From Pseudomonas fluorescens (lineage in GTDB: Bacteria; Pseudomonadota; Gammaproteobacteria; Pseudomonadales; Pseudomonadaceae), in the NCBI RefSeq assembly GCF_902497745.1, contig NZ_CABVHJ010000005.1, forward strand, positions 1-64,000: DNA of 64,000 nucleotides, written 5' to 3'. A program made the translations under genes and the position numbers. Below, one piece after another: positions 37,668 to 48,119 of this stretch. The notes under the pieces were generated by a model. It saw nothing but the letters and a program-made list of their open reading frames with translations. It did no database searches and was not told the DNA's origin. Positions within the stretch are counted from its first letter, which is position 1; each line of letters opens with the position of its first letter.

Positions 37668-37943
37668 TCAGCCACCTTCATCGAAGTAGTTGTTGATCAG
37701 CGCCACCAGCGCATCCAGCGCTTCCTGTTCCTGATGCCCTTCAGTACTCAGATAGATCTTGGTGCCTTTGCCAGCCGCCAGCATCATCATTGCCATAATG
37801 CTTTTGCCGTCAACCGTGGTCTCTGGCGTGCGGCCCACTCTGATCGTGCAATCCGGATACTGCCCGGCCACCCCGACAAACTTGGCCGATGCGCGGGCAT
37901 GCAGGCCCAGCTTGTTGATGATTTCGATTTCCAGAGCAGGCAT
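37668..37943 (-). CDS. ptsO: NPr phosphocarrier protein of the nitrogen PTS
   Basis: 91 residues, HPr fold. Phosphorylated His15 lies in KLGLHARASAKFV, and the helix-2 region GKSIMAMMMLAAGKGTKIYL is conserved. It takes phosphate from PtsP and passes it to PtsN. It is last in the rpoN-hpf-ptsN-rapZ-ptsO series. Confidence 0.95.
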   Translation of the reverse strand: MPALEIEIINKLGLHARASAKFVGVAGQYPDCTIRVGRTPETTVDGKSIMAMMMLAAGKGTKIYLSTEGHQEQEALDALVALINNYFDEGG

Positions 37944-37958
37944 CGCGGTGTGAATCCT

Positions 37959-38816
37959 TTAAGTGAGGTCGCGGTGGCGAACCTGGACGTTCTTCAGGGT
38001 TTTCTGCAGGGCCTGACCCAGACGTTCGGTCAGGTAGACGGAGCGGTGATGTCCGCCGGTGCAGCCAATGGCAATGGTGACGTAGGCGCGGTTGCTTGCA
38101 GCGAAGCGCGGCAGCCACTTGTGCAGGTAGGCGAAAATGTCCTGGAACATTTCTTCGACCTCCGGCTGCGCCGCGAGATACTCGGCCACCGGCGCATCGA
38201 GACCCGATTGCGCGCGCAGTTCCGGCTTCCAGTACGGATTGGGCAGGCAGCGCACATCGAACACCAGATCCGCGTCGACCGGCATGCCGCGCTTGAAACC
38301 AAATGACTCGACCAGAAACGCCGTGCCCGGCTCCGGCTGATTCAGCAAGCGCAGCTTGATGCTGTCGCGCAACTGGTACAGGTTCAGGTTGGTGGTGTTG
38401 ATTTTCAGGTCGGCGAGGTCGGCGATCGGGCCGAGCAGGGCGGTTTCATCCTGAATCGCCTCGGCCAGCGAGCGGTTGGCGTTGCTCAGCGGATGGCGAC
38501 GGCGAGTCTCGGAAAAACGCTTGAGCAGGGTCTCTTCGTCGGCGTCCAGATACAGGACATCGCACTGGATGTGCTTGGCCCGGACATCTTCAAGCAACTC
38601 GGGAAAGCGCGTCAGATGGCTCGGCAAGTTACGCGCATCGATCGACACGGCCACCAGCGGTTGCGCCAGCTCAGTGTGAATCAGCGCGCGTTCGGCCAGT
38701 TCCGGCAGCAAGCCTGCGGGCAGGTTGTCGATGCAGTAATAGCCGTTGTCCTCAAGGACATCCAGAGCCGTGCTTTTACCCGAGCCGGAACGGCCGCTGA
38801 CGATGATCAAACGCAT
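37959..38816 (-). CDS. rapZ: RNase adapter / nucleotide-binding protein RapZ
   Basis: 285 residues. Walker [13 protein letters not shown] at 8-19. The conserved C-terminal domain holds [15 protein letters not shown]. In E. coli RapZ senses glucosamine-6-P and directs RNase E to GlmZ; in Pseudomonas the sRNA partners are not established. It starts 2 nt after the ptsN stop and is followed by ptsO at 15 nt. Confidence 0.95.
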   Translation of the reverse strand: MRLIIVSGRSGSGKSTALDVLEDNGYYCIDNLPAGLLPELAERALIHTELAQPLVAVSIDARNLPSHLTRFPELLEDVRAKHIQCDVLYLDADEETLLKRFSETRRRHPLSNANRSLAEAIQDETALLGPIADLADLKINTTNLNLYQLRDSIKLRLLNQPEPGTAFLVESFGFKRGMPVDADLVFDVRCLPNPYWKPELRAQSGLDAPVAEYLAAQPEVEEMFQDIFAYLHKWLPRFAASNRAYVTIAIGCTGGHHRSVYLTERLGQALQKTLKNVQVRHRDLT

Positions 38817-38818
38817 GA

Positions 38819-39283
38819 TTAATGCCCGTTCTGCTCGCTCAGGACGACCTGATACAAGGCTTCGCTACTCGGTGCGCTACGCAGCTTTTCGCGCACTTCC
38901 TTACGATCCAGCATGCTGGCGATCTGACGTAGCAACTCCAGATGCGCATCGGTGGCGGCTTCCGGGACCAGCAAAACAAACAGCAGGTCAACCGGAGCGC
39001 CGTCAATGGCGTCGAAATCGATCGGTGCGTCAAGGTGCATCAGCGCGCTGATCGGCGCTTGGCAACCCTTGAGGCGGCAATGGGGGATGGCGATGCCGTT
39101 ACCAAAACCGGTGGAACCGAGTTTTTCACGGGCAATCAACGCCTCGAAGACATCCTGCATGGCCAGATCCGGCACTTCGCGGGCGATCAGGTTGGCAATT
39201 TGTTCGAGGGCTTTCTTTTTACTGCCACCCGGCACGTTCACGAGGGAACGGCCGGGGGTCAGGATACTTTCAAGTCGGATCAT
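38819..39283 (-). CDS. ptsN: EIIA-Ntr phosphotransferase protein
   Basis: 154 residues. The phosphorylated His68 lies in [13 protein letters not shown]. It is a regulatory EIIA that does not move sugars but signals nitrogen and potassium state, affecting sigma-54-dependent genes. It is encoded between hpf and rapZ in the rpoN operon. Confidence 0.95.
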   Translation of the reverse strand: MIRLESILTPGRSLVNVPGGSKKKALEQIANLIAREVPDLAMQDVFEALIAREKLGSTGFGNGIAIPHCRLKGCQAPISALMHLDAPIDFDAIDGAPVDLLFVLLVPEAATDAHLELLRQIASMLDRKEVREKLRSAPSSEALYQVVLSEQNGH

Positions 39284-39294
39284 GGGGTGGGGGG

Positions 39295-39603
39295 TTATCG
39301 ACCGGTAGCGCCCTGGAGCAGGCTCTGGGTCTTTTCCTTATGCTTTTTGAGTTGTTTATCCAGCTTGTCGGTCAAGGCGTCGATCGCCGCGTACATATCG
39401 GTATGTTCCGCGTTGGCGACCACTTCGCTGCCGGGTATATGCAAGGTGGCTTCGATTTTCTGCTTCAGCTTTTCGACGCACATCGTGACTTGCACGTTGG
39501 TGATCTTGTCGAAATGGCGCTCCAATCGTTGAAGTTTCTCATTGATGTAGTCGCGCAGAGGTTCGGTCACTTCCAGTTGGTGTCCACTGATGTTGACTTG
39601 CAT
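39295..39603 (-). CDS. hpf: Ribosome hibernation promoting factor (short form)
   Basis: 102 residues from ATG 39603; the start at 39657 would add a segment outside the family. MQVNISGHQLEVTEPLRDYINEKLQRLERHFDKITNVQVTM and the basic C-terminal stretch DKQLKKHKEKTQ match HPF/YfiA. It inactivates ribosomes by dimerising or blocking the A/P sites in stationary phase. It directly follows rpoN. Confidence 0.94.
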   Translation of the reverse strand: MQVNISGHQLEVTEPLRDYINEKLQRLERHFDKITNVQVTMCVEKLKQKIEATLHIPGSEVVANAEHTDMYAAIDALTDKLDKQLKKHKEKTQSLLQGATGR

Positions 39604-39676
39604 ACAGCTTCTCCTTCGTTGCCAGTGCATAAAGCGGCAGGCTGGATAGCCTGCCACTGGAACGCTGTAACGTGGC

Positions 39677-41170
39677 TTACATCAACCGCTTGCGTTCGCT
39701 CGAAGGCGCGATCCCTAAGGATTCGCGGTACTTGGCGACGGTGCGGCGAGCCACCTGAATGCCTTGTGCCTCCAGTAAACCAGCGATCTTGCTGTCACTC
39801 AACGGCTTTTTCTGATTTTCCGCGGCAACCAGTTTTTTGATGATCGCGCGGATCGCCGTGGACGAGCATTCGCCGCCTTCGGAGGTGCTGACGTGGCTGG
39901 AGAAAAAGTATTTCAGTTCATAAATACCACGCGGGGTATGCATGAATTTCTGGGTGGTCACCCGCGAAATCGTCGATTCGTGCATGCCGACCGCTTCGGC
40001 GATGTCATGCAGGACCAGCGGCTTCATGGCTTCGTCGCCGTACTCCAGAAAACCGCGCTGATGCTCGACGATCTGGGTGGCAACTTTCATCAGCGTTTCG
40101 TTGCGGCTTTGCAGGCTCTTGATGAACCAGCGGGCTTCCTGCAACTGGTTGCGCATGAAGGTGTTGTCGGCGCTGGTGTCGGCGCGACGGACGAAACCGG
40201 CGTACTGCGCGTTGACGCGCAGGCGTGGCACCGATTCCTGGTTCAACTCGACCAGCCAGCGCTCATTGTCCTTGCGCACGATGACGTCAGGCACAACGTA
40301 TTCGGCTTCGGTGGATTCGATCTGCGAACCTGGACGCGGATTAAGGCTCTGCACCAGCTCGATGACCTGGCGCAGTTCGTCTTCCTTGAGCTTCATGCGC
40401 CGCATCAACTGGCTGTAGTCGCGGCTGCCGAGCAGGTCGATGTAATCAGTGACCAGGCGTTTCGCTTCAGCCAGCCAAGGCGTCTTGACTGGCAGCTGGC
40501 GCAATTGCAGCAGCAGGCACTCGCCGAGGTTGCGCGCGCCGATACCGGCCGGTTCAAACTGCTGGATGCGATGCAGAACGGCTTCGATTTCGTCCAGCTC
40601 GATGTCCAGTTCCGGATCGAACGCCTCAAGGATCTCTTCGAGGGTTTCGTCCAGGTAGCCCTGATTGTTGATGCAATCGATCAGGGTCACGGCGATCAGG
40701 CGATCGGTGTCGGACATCGGTGCGAGGTTCAGTTGCCACAGCAGGTGGCTTTGCAGACTCTCGCCGGCGGAGGTGCGAGTGGTGAAGTCCCATTCGTCAT
40801 CGTCGCTGCTGGGCAGGCTGCTGGCGCTGGTCTGGTAGACGTCTTCCCAGGCGGTATCGACCGGAAGCTCGTTGGGGATGCGTTCGTTCCATTCGCCGTC
40901 CTCGAGGTTGTCGACCGTCGGGGCGGTTTCCTGATAGGAGGGTTCCTGGATTTCGGTATTGGGCTTTTGTTCGGCGTTGTCGGCCATGGGGTCGGAATTA
41001 TCGAAGTCTTCGCCTTCTTCCTGGCGTTCGAGCATCGGATTGGATTCCAGCGCCTCCTGGATTTCCTGTTGCAGATCCAGGGTCGACAATTGGAGCAGGC
41101 GGATGGCCTGTTGCAGCTGCGGTGTCATCGTCAGCTGCTGGCCCATTCTCAAGACTAGCGATGGTTTCAT
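39677..41170 (-). CDS. rpoN: RNA polymerase sigma-54 factor
   Basis: 497 residues. Region I is Gln/Leu-rich ([44 protein letters not shown]). An acidic region II is followed by the core-binding domain. Near the C-terminus the RpoN box [24 protein letters not shown] recognises the -24 element. It needs AAA+ enhancer-binding activators and controls nitrogen use, motility and more. It is transcribed after lptB across a 187-bp gap likely to hold its own promoter. Confidence 0.96.
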   Translation of the reverse strand: MKPSLVLRMGQQLTMTPQLQQAIRLLQLSTLDLQQEIQEALESNPMLERQEEGEDFDNSDPMADNAEQKPNTEIQEPSYQETAPTVDNLEDGEWNERIPNELPVDTAWEDVYQTSASSLPSSDDDEWDFTTRTSAGESLQSHLLWQLNLAPMSDTDRLIAVTLIDCINNQGYLDETLEEILEAFDPELDIELDEIEAVLHRIQQFEPAGIGARNLGECLLLQLRQLPVKTPWLAEAKRLVTDYIDLLGSRDYSQLMRRMKLKEDELRQVIELVQSLNPRPGSQIESTEAEYVVPDVIVRKDNERWLVELNQESVPRLRVNAQYAGFVRRADTSADNTFMRNQLQEARWFIKSLQSRNETLMKVATQIVEHQRGFLEYGDEAMKPLVLHDIAEAVGMHESTISRVTTQKFMHTPRGIYELKYFFSSHVSTSEGGECSSTAIRAIIKKLVAAENQKKPLSDSKIAGLLEAQGIQVARRTVAKYRESLGIAPSSERKRLM

Positions 41171-41357
41171 GGCAGGGGCTTAACACCTTATTCGCCGGCG
41201 CTATGCGCCATCCACTACAGGGCGCCGAGGCGCCAAACTTAAGCAAATTATATGCCTGAAACTGAAGTGTTTGCCTAGAGCGCTGTAACAATTAAAGCGT
41301 ATTAAATCCTGCTTGAATCGATACAGCGCCCCGGCGGCGCACCGGGCACTGTCGCGC

Positions 41358-42083
41358 TTACAGGCGGAACTCGTGACCCAGATACACTTCCTTGACCAGA
41401 TCGTTGGCCAGGATGGTTTCTGCGTCGCCTTCAGCGATCAGTTGACCATCGTTGACGATGTAAGCGGTTTCGCAGATGTCCAGCGTCTCACGGACGTTGT
41501 GGTCGGTGATCAACACACCGATACCCTTGGCTTTGAGGTGATGGATGATCTGCTTGATGTCGCCGACCGAAATCGGGTCGACACCGGCGAACGGTTCGTC
41601 GAGCAGGATGAATTTCGGTGCAGTCGCCAGTGCGCGAGCGATTTCCACCCGGCGGCGTTCACCACCGGAAAGGCTCATGCCGAGGTTGTCGCGGATGTGG
41701 CTGATGTGGAATTCCTGCAGCAGGCTTTCCAGCTCCTTGCGACGGCCGGCCTTGTCGAGTTCCTGACGGGTCTCGAGGATGGCCATGATGTTATCGGCCA
41801 CCGACAGTTTGCGGAAGATCGACGCTTCTTGCGGCAGATAGCCGATACCGGCCTTGGCGCGACCGTGCATTGGCTGATGGCTGACGTCCAGATCGTCGAT
41901 CAGTACGCGGCCCTGATCGGCCTGTACCAGGCCGACGATCATGTAGAAACACGTGGTCTTGCCGGCACCGTTCGGGCCGAGCAGGCCGACGATCTGGCCG
42001 CTGTCGATCGACAGGCTGACGTCACGCACGACCTGGCGGCTTTTATAGGCCTTGGCCAGGTGCTGAGCTTTCAGAGTTGCCAT
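41358..42083 (-). CDS. lptB: LPS transport ATPase LptB
   Basis: 241 residues. Walker [11 protein letters not shown]-loop, signature [16 protein letters not shown] and Walker [14 protein letters not shown] are intact. It powers LPS extraction by LptFG and its movement along LptC-LptA to the outer membrane. Its start overlaps the end of lptA by one base. Confidence 0.96.
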   Translation of the reverse strand: MATLKAQHLAKAYKSRQVVRDVSLSIDSGQIVGLLGPNGAGKTTCFYMIVGLVQADQGRVLIDDLDVSHQPMHGRAKAGIGYLPQEASIFRKLSVADNIMAILETRQELDKAGRRKELESLLQEFHISHIRDNLGMSLSGGERRRVEIARALATAPKFILLDEPFAGVDPISVGDIKQIIHHLKAKGIGVLITDHNVRETLDICETAYIVNDGQLIAEGDAETILANDLVKEVYLGHEFRL

Positions 42084-42628
42084 TACTGGGGTTTCTCGTC
42101 GGTTTTCTTCTTCGGCTGGATCACCATGTCGATGCGCGGACGCGCCTCGGTGACTTTGCTGCCGGTAGCGCGACCGGCGCTGGCCAGTTTCTTCACGGTG
42201 TCATAGACGATTTTTTCGCCCTGAGTGACGTTGCCGTCTTTGTCGACGACCTTGGCCTTATCGATCAGTACGACGCGGTTTTGCTGGGCGTGGTATTGAA
42301 TCGTCACGCCGTAGCCTTGAACCGGTTTGGTGTCGCCCTGGGTTTGCAACTGCTCGAAGTAAGCCAGGTTGCCCACGGAGGTCACTACGTCGATATCTCC
42401 ATTCGGCGCGCGAGTCATGGTGACCGTGTTGCCTTTAACGATCATCGAGCCCTGGGTGATGATCACATCACCCTTATAGGTAGCGATGCCGTTCTTGTCA
42501 TCCAGTTGGGCGTCGTCGGCCTGAATGCGGATAGGTTGCTGCTGATCGTTCGGCAGAGCCCAGGCGCTCACGCTTCCCAGTGCTGCGCCCAGACTGAGCA
42601 AAATAGGGAGGGTTTTAACGAGCCTCAT
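42083..42628 (-). CDS. lptA: Periplasmic LPS-binding protein LptA
   Basis: 181 residues. The N-terminus [24 protein letters not shown] is a Sec signal. The body is an OstA-type beta-jellyroll ([39 protein letters not shown]). It polymerises as a bridge carrying LPS between LptC and LptD. Its start overlaps lptC. Confidence 0.95.
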   Translation of the reverse strand: MRLVKTLPILLSLGAALGSVSAWALPNDQQQPIRIQADDAQLDDKNGIATYKGDVIITQGSMIVKGNTVTMTRAPNGDIDVVTSVGNLAYFEQLQTQGDTKPVQGYGVTIQYHAQQNRVVLIDKAKVVDKDGNVTQGEKIVYDTVKKLASAGRATGSKVTEARPRIDMVIQPKKKTDEKPQ

Positions 42629-43187
42629 ACTGTCCTCTTACGTTCGATAGCAGGTGTATCCTGCTTTCCTTCAGGTACGCTTTCATTCCAACGCCAGTCG
42701 ATACACCGCCAGCGCCGTCGATTCTAACGGGTTGCTCGGTCTGCGCATATTCCTGCTGCGGGAACACGGTCATGCGAGTGGAAGTGATCAGGATGTCACG
42801 CTTCTTTTCGTCGGTGCGCGCAACGCGTACCGAATCGATCAGCTCGACTTCGGTGCCGCCTGAGTTCACTTCACCGCGCTCACTGGTCACGTGCCACGGG
42901 AAGTCCGTTCCGCGGTACATGTTCAGATCGGGTTTGGTCACCAGCGTGACGTCGGTTGCCTTTACGTGCTCGGCTTTTTCGGACGTCATTTCATACTGCA
43001 CCTTGCCATCCGGCAGGTATTGCAGGGTATGCGTGTTGGTCGCATACCAGTCGATAGGCGTTTCCACCGAGGTGACCGGTGGTTTGTCGAGAAAGCGTTC
43101 CGGGCTGATATTCCAGTAGCCGACTGCTGCGAAAATCGCAGCGATGCAGCCGAACAGCAGGAAGTTACGAAATTTTTTGCTGAACAT
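42615..43187 (-). CDS. lptC: LPS export protein LptC
   Basis: 190 residues from ATG 43187; a GTG at 43199 overlapping the kdsC stop is an alternative. One N-terminal membrane helix (FRNFLLFGCIAAIFAAVGYW) anchors a periplasmic jellyroll (YLPDGKVQYEMTSEKAEHVKATDVTLVTKPDLNMYRG). It receives LPS from LptBFG and hands it to LptA. It overlaps lptA by 14 nt, so the genes are coupled. Confidence 0.93.
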   Translation of the reverse strand: MFSKKFRNFLLFGCIAAIFAAVGYWNISPERFLDKPPVTSVETPIDWYATNTHTLQYLPDGKVQYEMTSEKAEHVKATDVTLVTKPDLNMYRGTDFPWHVTSERGEVNSGGTEVELIDSVRVARTDEKKRDILITSTRMTVFPQQEYAQTEQPVRIDGAGGVSTGVGMKAYLKESRIHLLSNVRGQYEAR

Positions 43188-43195
43188 GGTTTGGC

Positions 43196-43720
43196 TCACA
43201 GGTACGCGGCGTTGGCCGCATCGAGGCGGCCCTGGGCGCGCAGGATCAATTCGCAGAACTCGCGGGCGGCACCTTCGCCACCGCGAGCGCGGGTCACGCC
43301 ATGGGCGTGTTCGCGGACGAAGTCGGCAGCGTTGGCCACGGCCATGCCTAAACCTACGCGGCGAATCACCGGCAGATCGGGCAGGTCGTCACCGAGATAG
43401 GCGACCTCTTCATAGCTTAGGCCCAGTTGCTCGAGAAGACCGTCGAGAACGACCAATTTGTCTTCGCGCCCCTGAAACAGGTGGGGGATGCCGAGATTTT
43501 TCGCGCGACGCTCGACCACCGGCGTCTTGCGACCGCTGATGATAGCGGTCTGCACGCCGGCATTCATCAGCATCTTGATGCCCTGGCCGTCGAGGGTATT
43601 GAAAGTCTTGAATTCACTGCCGTCTTCGAGGAAGTACAGGCGCCCGTCGGTGAGGACGCCGTCGACGTCGAAAACCGCCAGTTTGATCGCTTTGCCGCGT
43701 TGCAGCAGATCGTTACTCAT
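43196..43720 (-). CDS. kdsC: 3-deoxy-D-manno-octulosonate 8-phosphate phosphatase
   Basis: 174 residues, HAD-superfamily type C0. The nucleophile motif is VFDVDGVLTDGRLYF and the acidic motif III is YLGDDLPDLPVIRRVG. It releases phosphate from Kdo-8-P to give Kdo for the LPS inner core. Its start shares one base with the kdsD stop (TAATG). Confidence 0.95.
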   Translation of the reverse strand: MSNDLLQRGKAIKLAVFDVDGVLTDGRLYFLEDGSEFKTFNTLDGQGIKMLMNAGVQTAIISGRKTPVVERRAKNLGIPHLFQGREDKLVVLDGLLEQLGLSYEEVAYLGDDLPDLPVIRRVGLGMAVANAADFVREHAHGVTRARGGEGAAREFCELILRAQGRLDAANAAYL

Positions 43721-44694
43721 TACATGACTCCTGCGCGCAGCAGATCGGAGAGGTTGAAGGCGCCGACCGGGCGATCTTCCTCGTCTACGACTACCAATGC
43801 GTTGATTCGGTGGTCTTCCATGATTTTCAGGGCTTCGGCGGCGAGCATTTCCGGCCGGGCGGTCTTGCCGTGAGCGGTCATTACCTGATCGATAGTGGCG
43901 CTGCGAATGTCGATGCTGCGATCCAGCGTGCGGCGCAGATCGCCGTCCGTGAAGATCCCGGCGAGTTTGCCGTCAGTTTCAAGGATGACGGTCATGCCCA
44001 GACCTTTACGAGTCATTTCCATCAATGCGTCTTTGAGCAACGTGCCGCGTTGTACTTGCGGCAATTCCTGCCCGGCGTGCATGACGTTTTCCACTTTCAG
44101 CAACAGGCGACGGCCAAGGGCACCGCCCGGATGAGAAAAGGCGAAGTCTTCGGCAGTGAAACCGCGCGCTTCCAGCAACGCTACGGCCAGCGCATCACCC
44201 ATGACCAGCGCTGCGGTGGTCGAGGAGGTCGGCGCCAGGTTCAGCGGGCAGGCCTCATGTTCGACGTGAACGTTGAGATTGACCTCGGCCGCCTTGGCCA
44301 GCGGCGATAGCGGGTTGCCGGTGACGCTGATCAGCTGGATACCCAGACGTTTGATCAACGGCAGCAGGGTGACGATTTCGTTGGTCGAGCCGGAGTTCGA
44401 CAGGGCTAGAATCACGTCATCACGAGTGATCATGCCCATGTCGCCATGGCTGGCCTCGGCCGGGTGCACGAAAAAAGCCGGGGTGCCGGTGCTGGCCAGG
44501 GTCGCGGCAATCTTGTTGCCGATGTGCCCGGATTTGCCCATGCCGACCACAACTACACGGCCCTTGCTGGCCAGAATCATCTCGCAAGCGCGTACGAAAT
44601 CGGCGTCGATATGGGGCAACAAGCCTTGTACGGCTTCCACTTCGAGTTGGATGGTGCGTTGTGCCGATTGAATCAGGTCGCTGGATTGGCTCAT
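43720..44694 (-). CDS. kdsD: Arabinose-5-phosphate isomerase
   Basis: 324 residues from ATG 44694. An N-terminal SIS domain (GRVVVVGMGKSGHIGNKIAATLASTGTPAFFVHPAEASHGDMG) is followed by two CBS domains. It converts ribulose-5-P to arabinose-5-P, the first committed step toward Kdo. It is the first gene of the LPS/rpoN minus-strand block and divergent from the mla operon. Confidence 0.95.
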   Translation of the reverse strand: MSQSSDLIQSAQRTIQLEVEAVQGLLPHIDADFVRACEMILASKGRVVVVGMGKSGHIGNKIAATLASTGTPAFFVHPAEASHGDMGMITRDDVILALSNSGSTNEIVTLLPLIKRLGIQLISVTGNPLSPLAKAAEVNLNVHVEHEACPLNLAPTSSTTAALVMGDALAVALLEARGFTAEDFAFSHPGGALGRRLLLKVENVMHAGQELPQVQRGTLLKDALMEMTRKGLGMTVILETDGKLAGIFTDGDLRRTLDRSIDIRSATIDQVMTAHGKTARPEMLAAEALKIMEDHRINALVVVDEEDRPVGAFNLSDLLRAGVM

Positions 44695-44728
44695 GTCAGA
44701 AATCGTATAGCCCGATGAAAAGGCGGCG

Positions 44729-44734
44729 ATTATA
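44729..44734 (-). promoter_or_regulatory. Candidate -10 element of the kdsD promoter
   Basis: A perfect TATAAT on the minus strand, 35 nt before the kdsD start codon, in the divergent kdsD-mlaF region. No convincing -35 element was found. Confidence 0.4.
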
Positions 44735-44851
44735 GCGGTTATGTGGCAAAGCCTCACGCAAGTTCGTCGTGCTTTGTCATTACTCGTTACCAAAACCCGG
44801 TAAAAGAGCCTGCGCACCTGTCATATCGCCGAACACAGGCTGGTACAAGCC

Positions 44852-44881
44852 TTGGGCGCTTCGCCTTTGCAGTGATATAGT
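44852..44881 (+). promoter_or_regulatory. Candidate mlaF promoter
   Basis: TTGGGC (44852-44857) and TATAGT (44876-44881) with an 18-nt spacer, about 88 nt before the mlaF start. The -10 matches 5 of 6 consensus bases and the -35 only about half. Confidence 0.4.
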
Positions 44882-44969
44882 TCGCCGCCAGTTCGGCCTG
44901 CCCGGGATGTACGTACTTTTTAAGTAAAGACAGGCGTCCGAGTGAGAGGCTGCATCGCAAGGAGTTTAG

Positions 44970-45779
44970 ATGAGTGCCGATAACGCCTACGCGGTCGAGC
45001 TGAAGGGAGTCTCCTTCAAGCGCGGTGCGCGCAGCATTTTCAATAACGTCGATATTCGCATCCCGCGCGGCAAGGTCACCGGCATCATGGGGCCTTCCGG
45101 GTGTGGCAAGACCACGCTGCTGCGATTGATGGGGGCACAATTGCGCCCTGCCAGCGGTGAAGTCTGGGTCAACGGCCAGAACTTGCCCGCGCTTTCGCGC
45201 AGCGATCTGTTCGATGCGCGAAAGCACATGGGTGTGCTGTTTCAAAGCGGCGCGCTGTTCACCGATCTCGATGTATTCGAGAACGTGGCTTTCCCCCTGC
45301 GTGTTCATACCGATTTGCCGGAAGAAATGATCCGCGACATCGTCCTGCTGAAACTGCAGGCGGTCGGTCTGCGCGGTGCCATCGAGCTGATGCCGGACGA
45401 GTTGTCCGGTGGCATGAAACGCCGCGTCGCACTGGCGCGGGCGATTGCGCTCGATCCGCAGATCCTCATGTACGACGAACCGTTCGTCGGGCAGGACCCG
45501 ATCGCCATGGGCGTGCTGGTCCGTCTGATCCGTCTGCTCAACGATGCGCTGGGGATCACCAGTATCGTGGTGTCCCACGATCTGGCGGAAACCGCGAGCA
45601 TCGCCGACTACATCTACGTTGTCGGTGATGGTCAGGTGCTGGGGCAGGGTACGCCGGACGAGTTGATGAACTCGGACGAGCCGCGTATCCGTCAGTTCAT
45701 GACTGGCGATCCCGATGGCCCGGTGCCGTACCATTTTCCAGCGACGGATTACCGCGCAGATCTTCTGGGGAAGCGCTGA
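44970..45779 (+). CDS. mlaF: Phospholipid transport ATPase MlaF
   Basis: 269 residues. Walker [13 protein letters not shown], signature [16 protein letters not shown] and Walker [14 protein letters not shown]. It forms the inner-membrane MlaFEDB complex, which moves phospholipids between MlaC and the inner membrane to keep the outer membrane asymmetric. AAGGAG lies 7 nt before ATG 44970. Its stop overlaps the mlaE start by one base (TGATG). Confidence 0.95.
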   Translation: MSADNAYAVELKGVSFKRGARSIFNNVDIRIPRGKVTGIMGPSGCGKTTLLRLMGAQLRPASGEVWVNGQNLPALSRSDLFDARKHMGVLFQSGALFTDLDVFENVAFPLRVHTDLPEEMIRDIVLLKLQAVGLRGAIELMPDELSGGMKRRVALARAIALDPQILMYDEPFVGQDPIAMGVLVRLIRLLNDALGITSIVVSHDLAETASIADYIYVVGDGQVLGQGTPDELMNSDEPRIRQFMTGDPDGPVPYHFPATDYRADLLGKR

Positions 45780-46576
45780 TGCGCAGAATTTCATTAATAG
45801 AACGCGTGCGCCGGTTCGGCGAGGCGGCGATCGACGCCGTCGCGGTGTTCGGTCGTGCGACGCTGTTCCTGTTTCATGCCTTGCTGGGGCGTGGTGGTAT
45901 CAGCGGCGGTTTTGGTCTGTTGGTCAAGCAACTGCATTCGGTCGGCGTGATGTCGCTGGTGATCATCGTCGTTTCGGGGATTTTCATCGGCATGGTGCTG
46001 GCGCTGCAGGGCTTCAGCATCCTGTCGAGCTACGGTTCGGAGCAGGCAGTGGGGCAGATGGTTGCGCTGACCCTGTTGCGTGAGCTGGGTCCGGTGGTGA
46101 CTGCGCTGTTGTTCGCCGGTCGTGCCGGTTCGGCACTGACTGCCGAGATCGGCAACATGAAATCCACCGAACAGCTTTCCAGTCTGGAAATGATCGGCGT
46201 CGATCCGCTCAAGTACATCATTGCCCCGCGCCTGTGGGCCGGTTTCATTTCCCTGCCGGTGCTGGCAATGATTTTCAGCGTGGTCGGGATTTGGGGCGGT
46301 TCGTGGGTGGCTGTCGACTGGCTGGGCGTGTATGAGGGCTCTTATTGGGCGAACATGCAGAACAGCGTGAATTTCACCAGTGACGTGCTCAATGGCGTAA
46401 TCAAAAGTATCGTTTTCGCCTTTGTCGTGACCTGGATCGCCGTATTCCAAGGCTATGACTGTGAGCCCACTTCCGAGGGCATCAGTCGCGCCACCACCAA
46501 GACTGTAGTGTTTGCCTCGCTGGCAGTGCTCGGCCTGGACTTTATTCTGACCGCTTTGATGTTTGGAGATTTCTGA
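45779..46576 (+). CDS. mlaE: Phospholipid transport permease MlaE
   Basis: 265 residues with five to six membrane segments. The MlaE/Tgd1 core is clear ([77 protein letters not shown]). It ends one base into mlaD, so the operon is tightly coupled. Confidence 0.95.
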   Translation: MRRISLIERVRRFGEAAIDAVAVFGRATLFLFHALLGRGGISGGFGLLVKQLHSVGVMSLVIIVVSGIFIGMVLALQGFSILSSYGSEQAVGQMVALTLLRELGPVVTALLFAGRAGSALTAEIGNMKSTEQLSSLEMIGVDPLKYIIAPRLWAGFISLPVLAMIFSVVGIWGGSWVAVDWLGVYEGSYWANMQNSVNFTSDVLNGVIKSIVFAFVVTWIAVFQGYDCEPTSEGISRATTKTVVFASLAVLGLDFILTALMFGDF

Positions 46577-47043
46577 TGCAAAACCGCACCCTGGAAATCG
46601 GTGTCGGCCTGTTCCTGCTGGCAGGGATCCTGGCTTTGTTGCTGCTTGCTTTGCGGGTCAGTGGTCTGTCTCCGACGTCGACCACCGATACCTATAAACT
46701 TTATGCGTATTTCGACAATATCGCCGGTTTGACGGTCAGAGCCAAAGTGACCATGGCCGGTGTGACCATCGGCAAGGTCACGGCAATCGATCTGGATCGC
46801 GACAGCTTCACCGGTCGGGTAACCCTGCAAGTGGATAAAAAGGTCGACAACCTGCCGACCGACTCCACAGCGTCTATCCTGACCGCTGGCCTGCTGGGCG
46901 AGAAGTACATTGGTATCAGCGTAGGCGGTGAAGACAAGCCGCTGAAGGATGGTGGAACCATTCACGACACGCAGTCGTCACTGGTACTGGAAGACCTTAT
47001 CGGTAAATTCCTGCTCAATACCGTTAGCAAAGACGCCAAATGA
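46576..47043 (+). CDS. mlaD: MCE-domain protein MlaD
   Basis: 155 residues. One N-terminal membrane helix (EIGVGLFLLAGILALLLLALRVSGL) precedes a single MCE domain (TYKLYAYFDNIAGLTVRAKVTMAGVTIGKVTAIDLD...STASILTAGLLGEKYIGISVGG). It forms a hexameric ring in the periplasm that receives lipid from MlaC. Confidence 0.95.
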   Translation: MQNRTLEIGVGLFLLAGILALLLLALRVSGLSPTSTTDTYKLYAYFDNIAGLTVRAKVTMAGVTIGKVTAIDLDRDSFTGRVTLQVDKKVDNLPTDSTASILTAGLLGEKYIGISVGGEDKPLKDGGTIHDTQSSLVLEDLIGKFLLNTVSKDAK

Positions 47044-47054
47044 GGAGCTTTTGA

Positions 47055-47702
47055 ATGATCTCTATCTTGCGACGTAGCCTGTTGGTGTTACTGGCGGCCC
47101 TGCCGTTGATGGGTAACGCCGTGGCTGCTGCAACTTCGGCACATGATCTGGTGCAGGACACAACCAACCGGTTGCTGGCCGATCTGGCTGCCAACAAAGA
47201 GAAATACAAGCAGGATCCGACTGATTTCTACGCGGCGCTCAATAGCATCGTCGGGCCTGTGGTGGACGCCGAAGGCATTTCCAAGAGCATCATGACGGTC
47301 AAGTACTCGCGCAAGGCTACGCCTGCGCAGATGCAGACTTTCCAGGAAAACTTCAAGAAAGGCCTGTTCCAGTTCTACGGCAACGCCTTGCTCGAGTACA
47401 ACAATCAAGGCATTACCGTTGATCCTGCCAAGGACGAATCGGGCGACCGCACCAGCGTCAACATGACCGTCAAGGGCAGCAGCGGCGCAATCTATCCTGT
47501 GCAGTACACGCTGGAGAAGATCAACGGCGAGTGGAAATTGCGCAACGTGATCATCAACGGCATCAACATTGGCAAACTGTTCCGTGATCAGTTCGCCGAT
47601 GCGATGCAGCGCAATGGCAACGACCTGGACAAGACCATCAATGGTTGGGCCGGGGAAGTGGCCAAGGCCAAAGAAGCCACTGAAAAGAACCCCGCGCAAT
47701 GA
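47055..47702 (+). CDS. mlaC: Periplasmic phospholipid carrier MlaC
   Basis: 215 residues. Sec signal MISILRRSLLVLLAALPLMGNAVAAA. The body matches MlaC/Ttg2D (VQDTTNRLLADLAANKEKYKQDPTDFYAALNSIVGPVVD, then IVGPVVD...YSRKATPAQMQTFQENFKKGLFQFYGNALLEY). It ferries phospholipid between MlaA at the outer membrane and MlaD. Its stop overlaps the mlaB start (ATGA). Confidence 0.95.
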   Translation: MISILRRSLLVLLAALPLMGNAVAAATSAHDLVQDTTNRLLADLAANKEKYKQDPTDFYAALNSIVGPVVDAEGISKSIMTVKYSRKATPAQMQTFQENFKKGLFQFYGNALLEYNNQGITVDPAKDESGDRTSVNMTVKGSSGAIYPVQYTLEKINGEWKLRNVIINGINIGKLFRDQFADAMQRNGNDLDKTINGWAGEVAKAKEATEKNPAQ

Positions 47703-48004
47703 ATGAGGCCGCAGTTCGTATGAGTGATGTCGACGAGCTTCTGCTTAGCGGAGTGCTGGACTATCGCACCGGCGCTGACCTGCGCAAGCAAGGTCAGGCG
47801 TTGATCAAGTCCAGCAAGGCCTCTTCGCTGGTGATCGATTGCTCGGCGGTGAAGAAGTCCAGCAGCGTCGGTTTGTCGTTGCTGCTGTGCTTCATGCGCG
47901 ATGCGAATGCGGCCGGAAAGGCTGTCAGCATTCGTGCGATGCCCGAAGACATGCGCGAAATTGCTCAGGTCAGTGAACTGACCGAACTGTTGGCGCACCC
48001 CTGA
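47699..48004 (+). CDS. mlaB: STAS-domain protein MlaB
   Basis: 101 residues. A STAS fold (VLDYRTGADLRKQGQALIKSSKASSLVIDCSAVKKSSSVGLSLLLCFMRDANAAGKAVSIRAMPEDM) binds and stabilises MlaF in the transporter. It is last in the mla operon. ATG 47699 overlaps the mlaC stop; an ATG 21 nt later is an alternative. Confidence 0.93.
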   Translation: MNEAAVRMSDVDELLLSGVLDYRTGADLRKQGQALIKSSKASSLVIDCSAVKKSSSVGLSLLLCFMRDANAAGKAVSIRAMPEDMREIAQVSELTELLAHP

Positions 48005-48017
48005 ACCCGCATCAATA

Positions 48018-48073
48018 AAGAAGCCCCCCGTCAGAGTCCTGCCATGCGGGGTTCGCAGGCGCGGGGCTTTTTT
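48018..48073 (+). terminator. Terminator after the mla operon
   Basis: AAGCCCC at 48018 onward pairs with GGGGCTT ending near 48070, followed by TTTTTT. The stem has an internal bulge region. It separates mlaB from ibaG. Confidence 0.7.
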
Positions 48074-48119
48074 GTATGATGTCCGACCCGTGCGCACAGG
48101 GCGCCGATTGAGGTTGAGC

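Noticed and set aside
41171-41357. Sigma-54 or autoregulatory site before rpoN
   Set aside because: No TGGCAC-N5-TTGC element could be found by eye in this gap.
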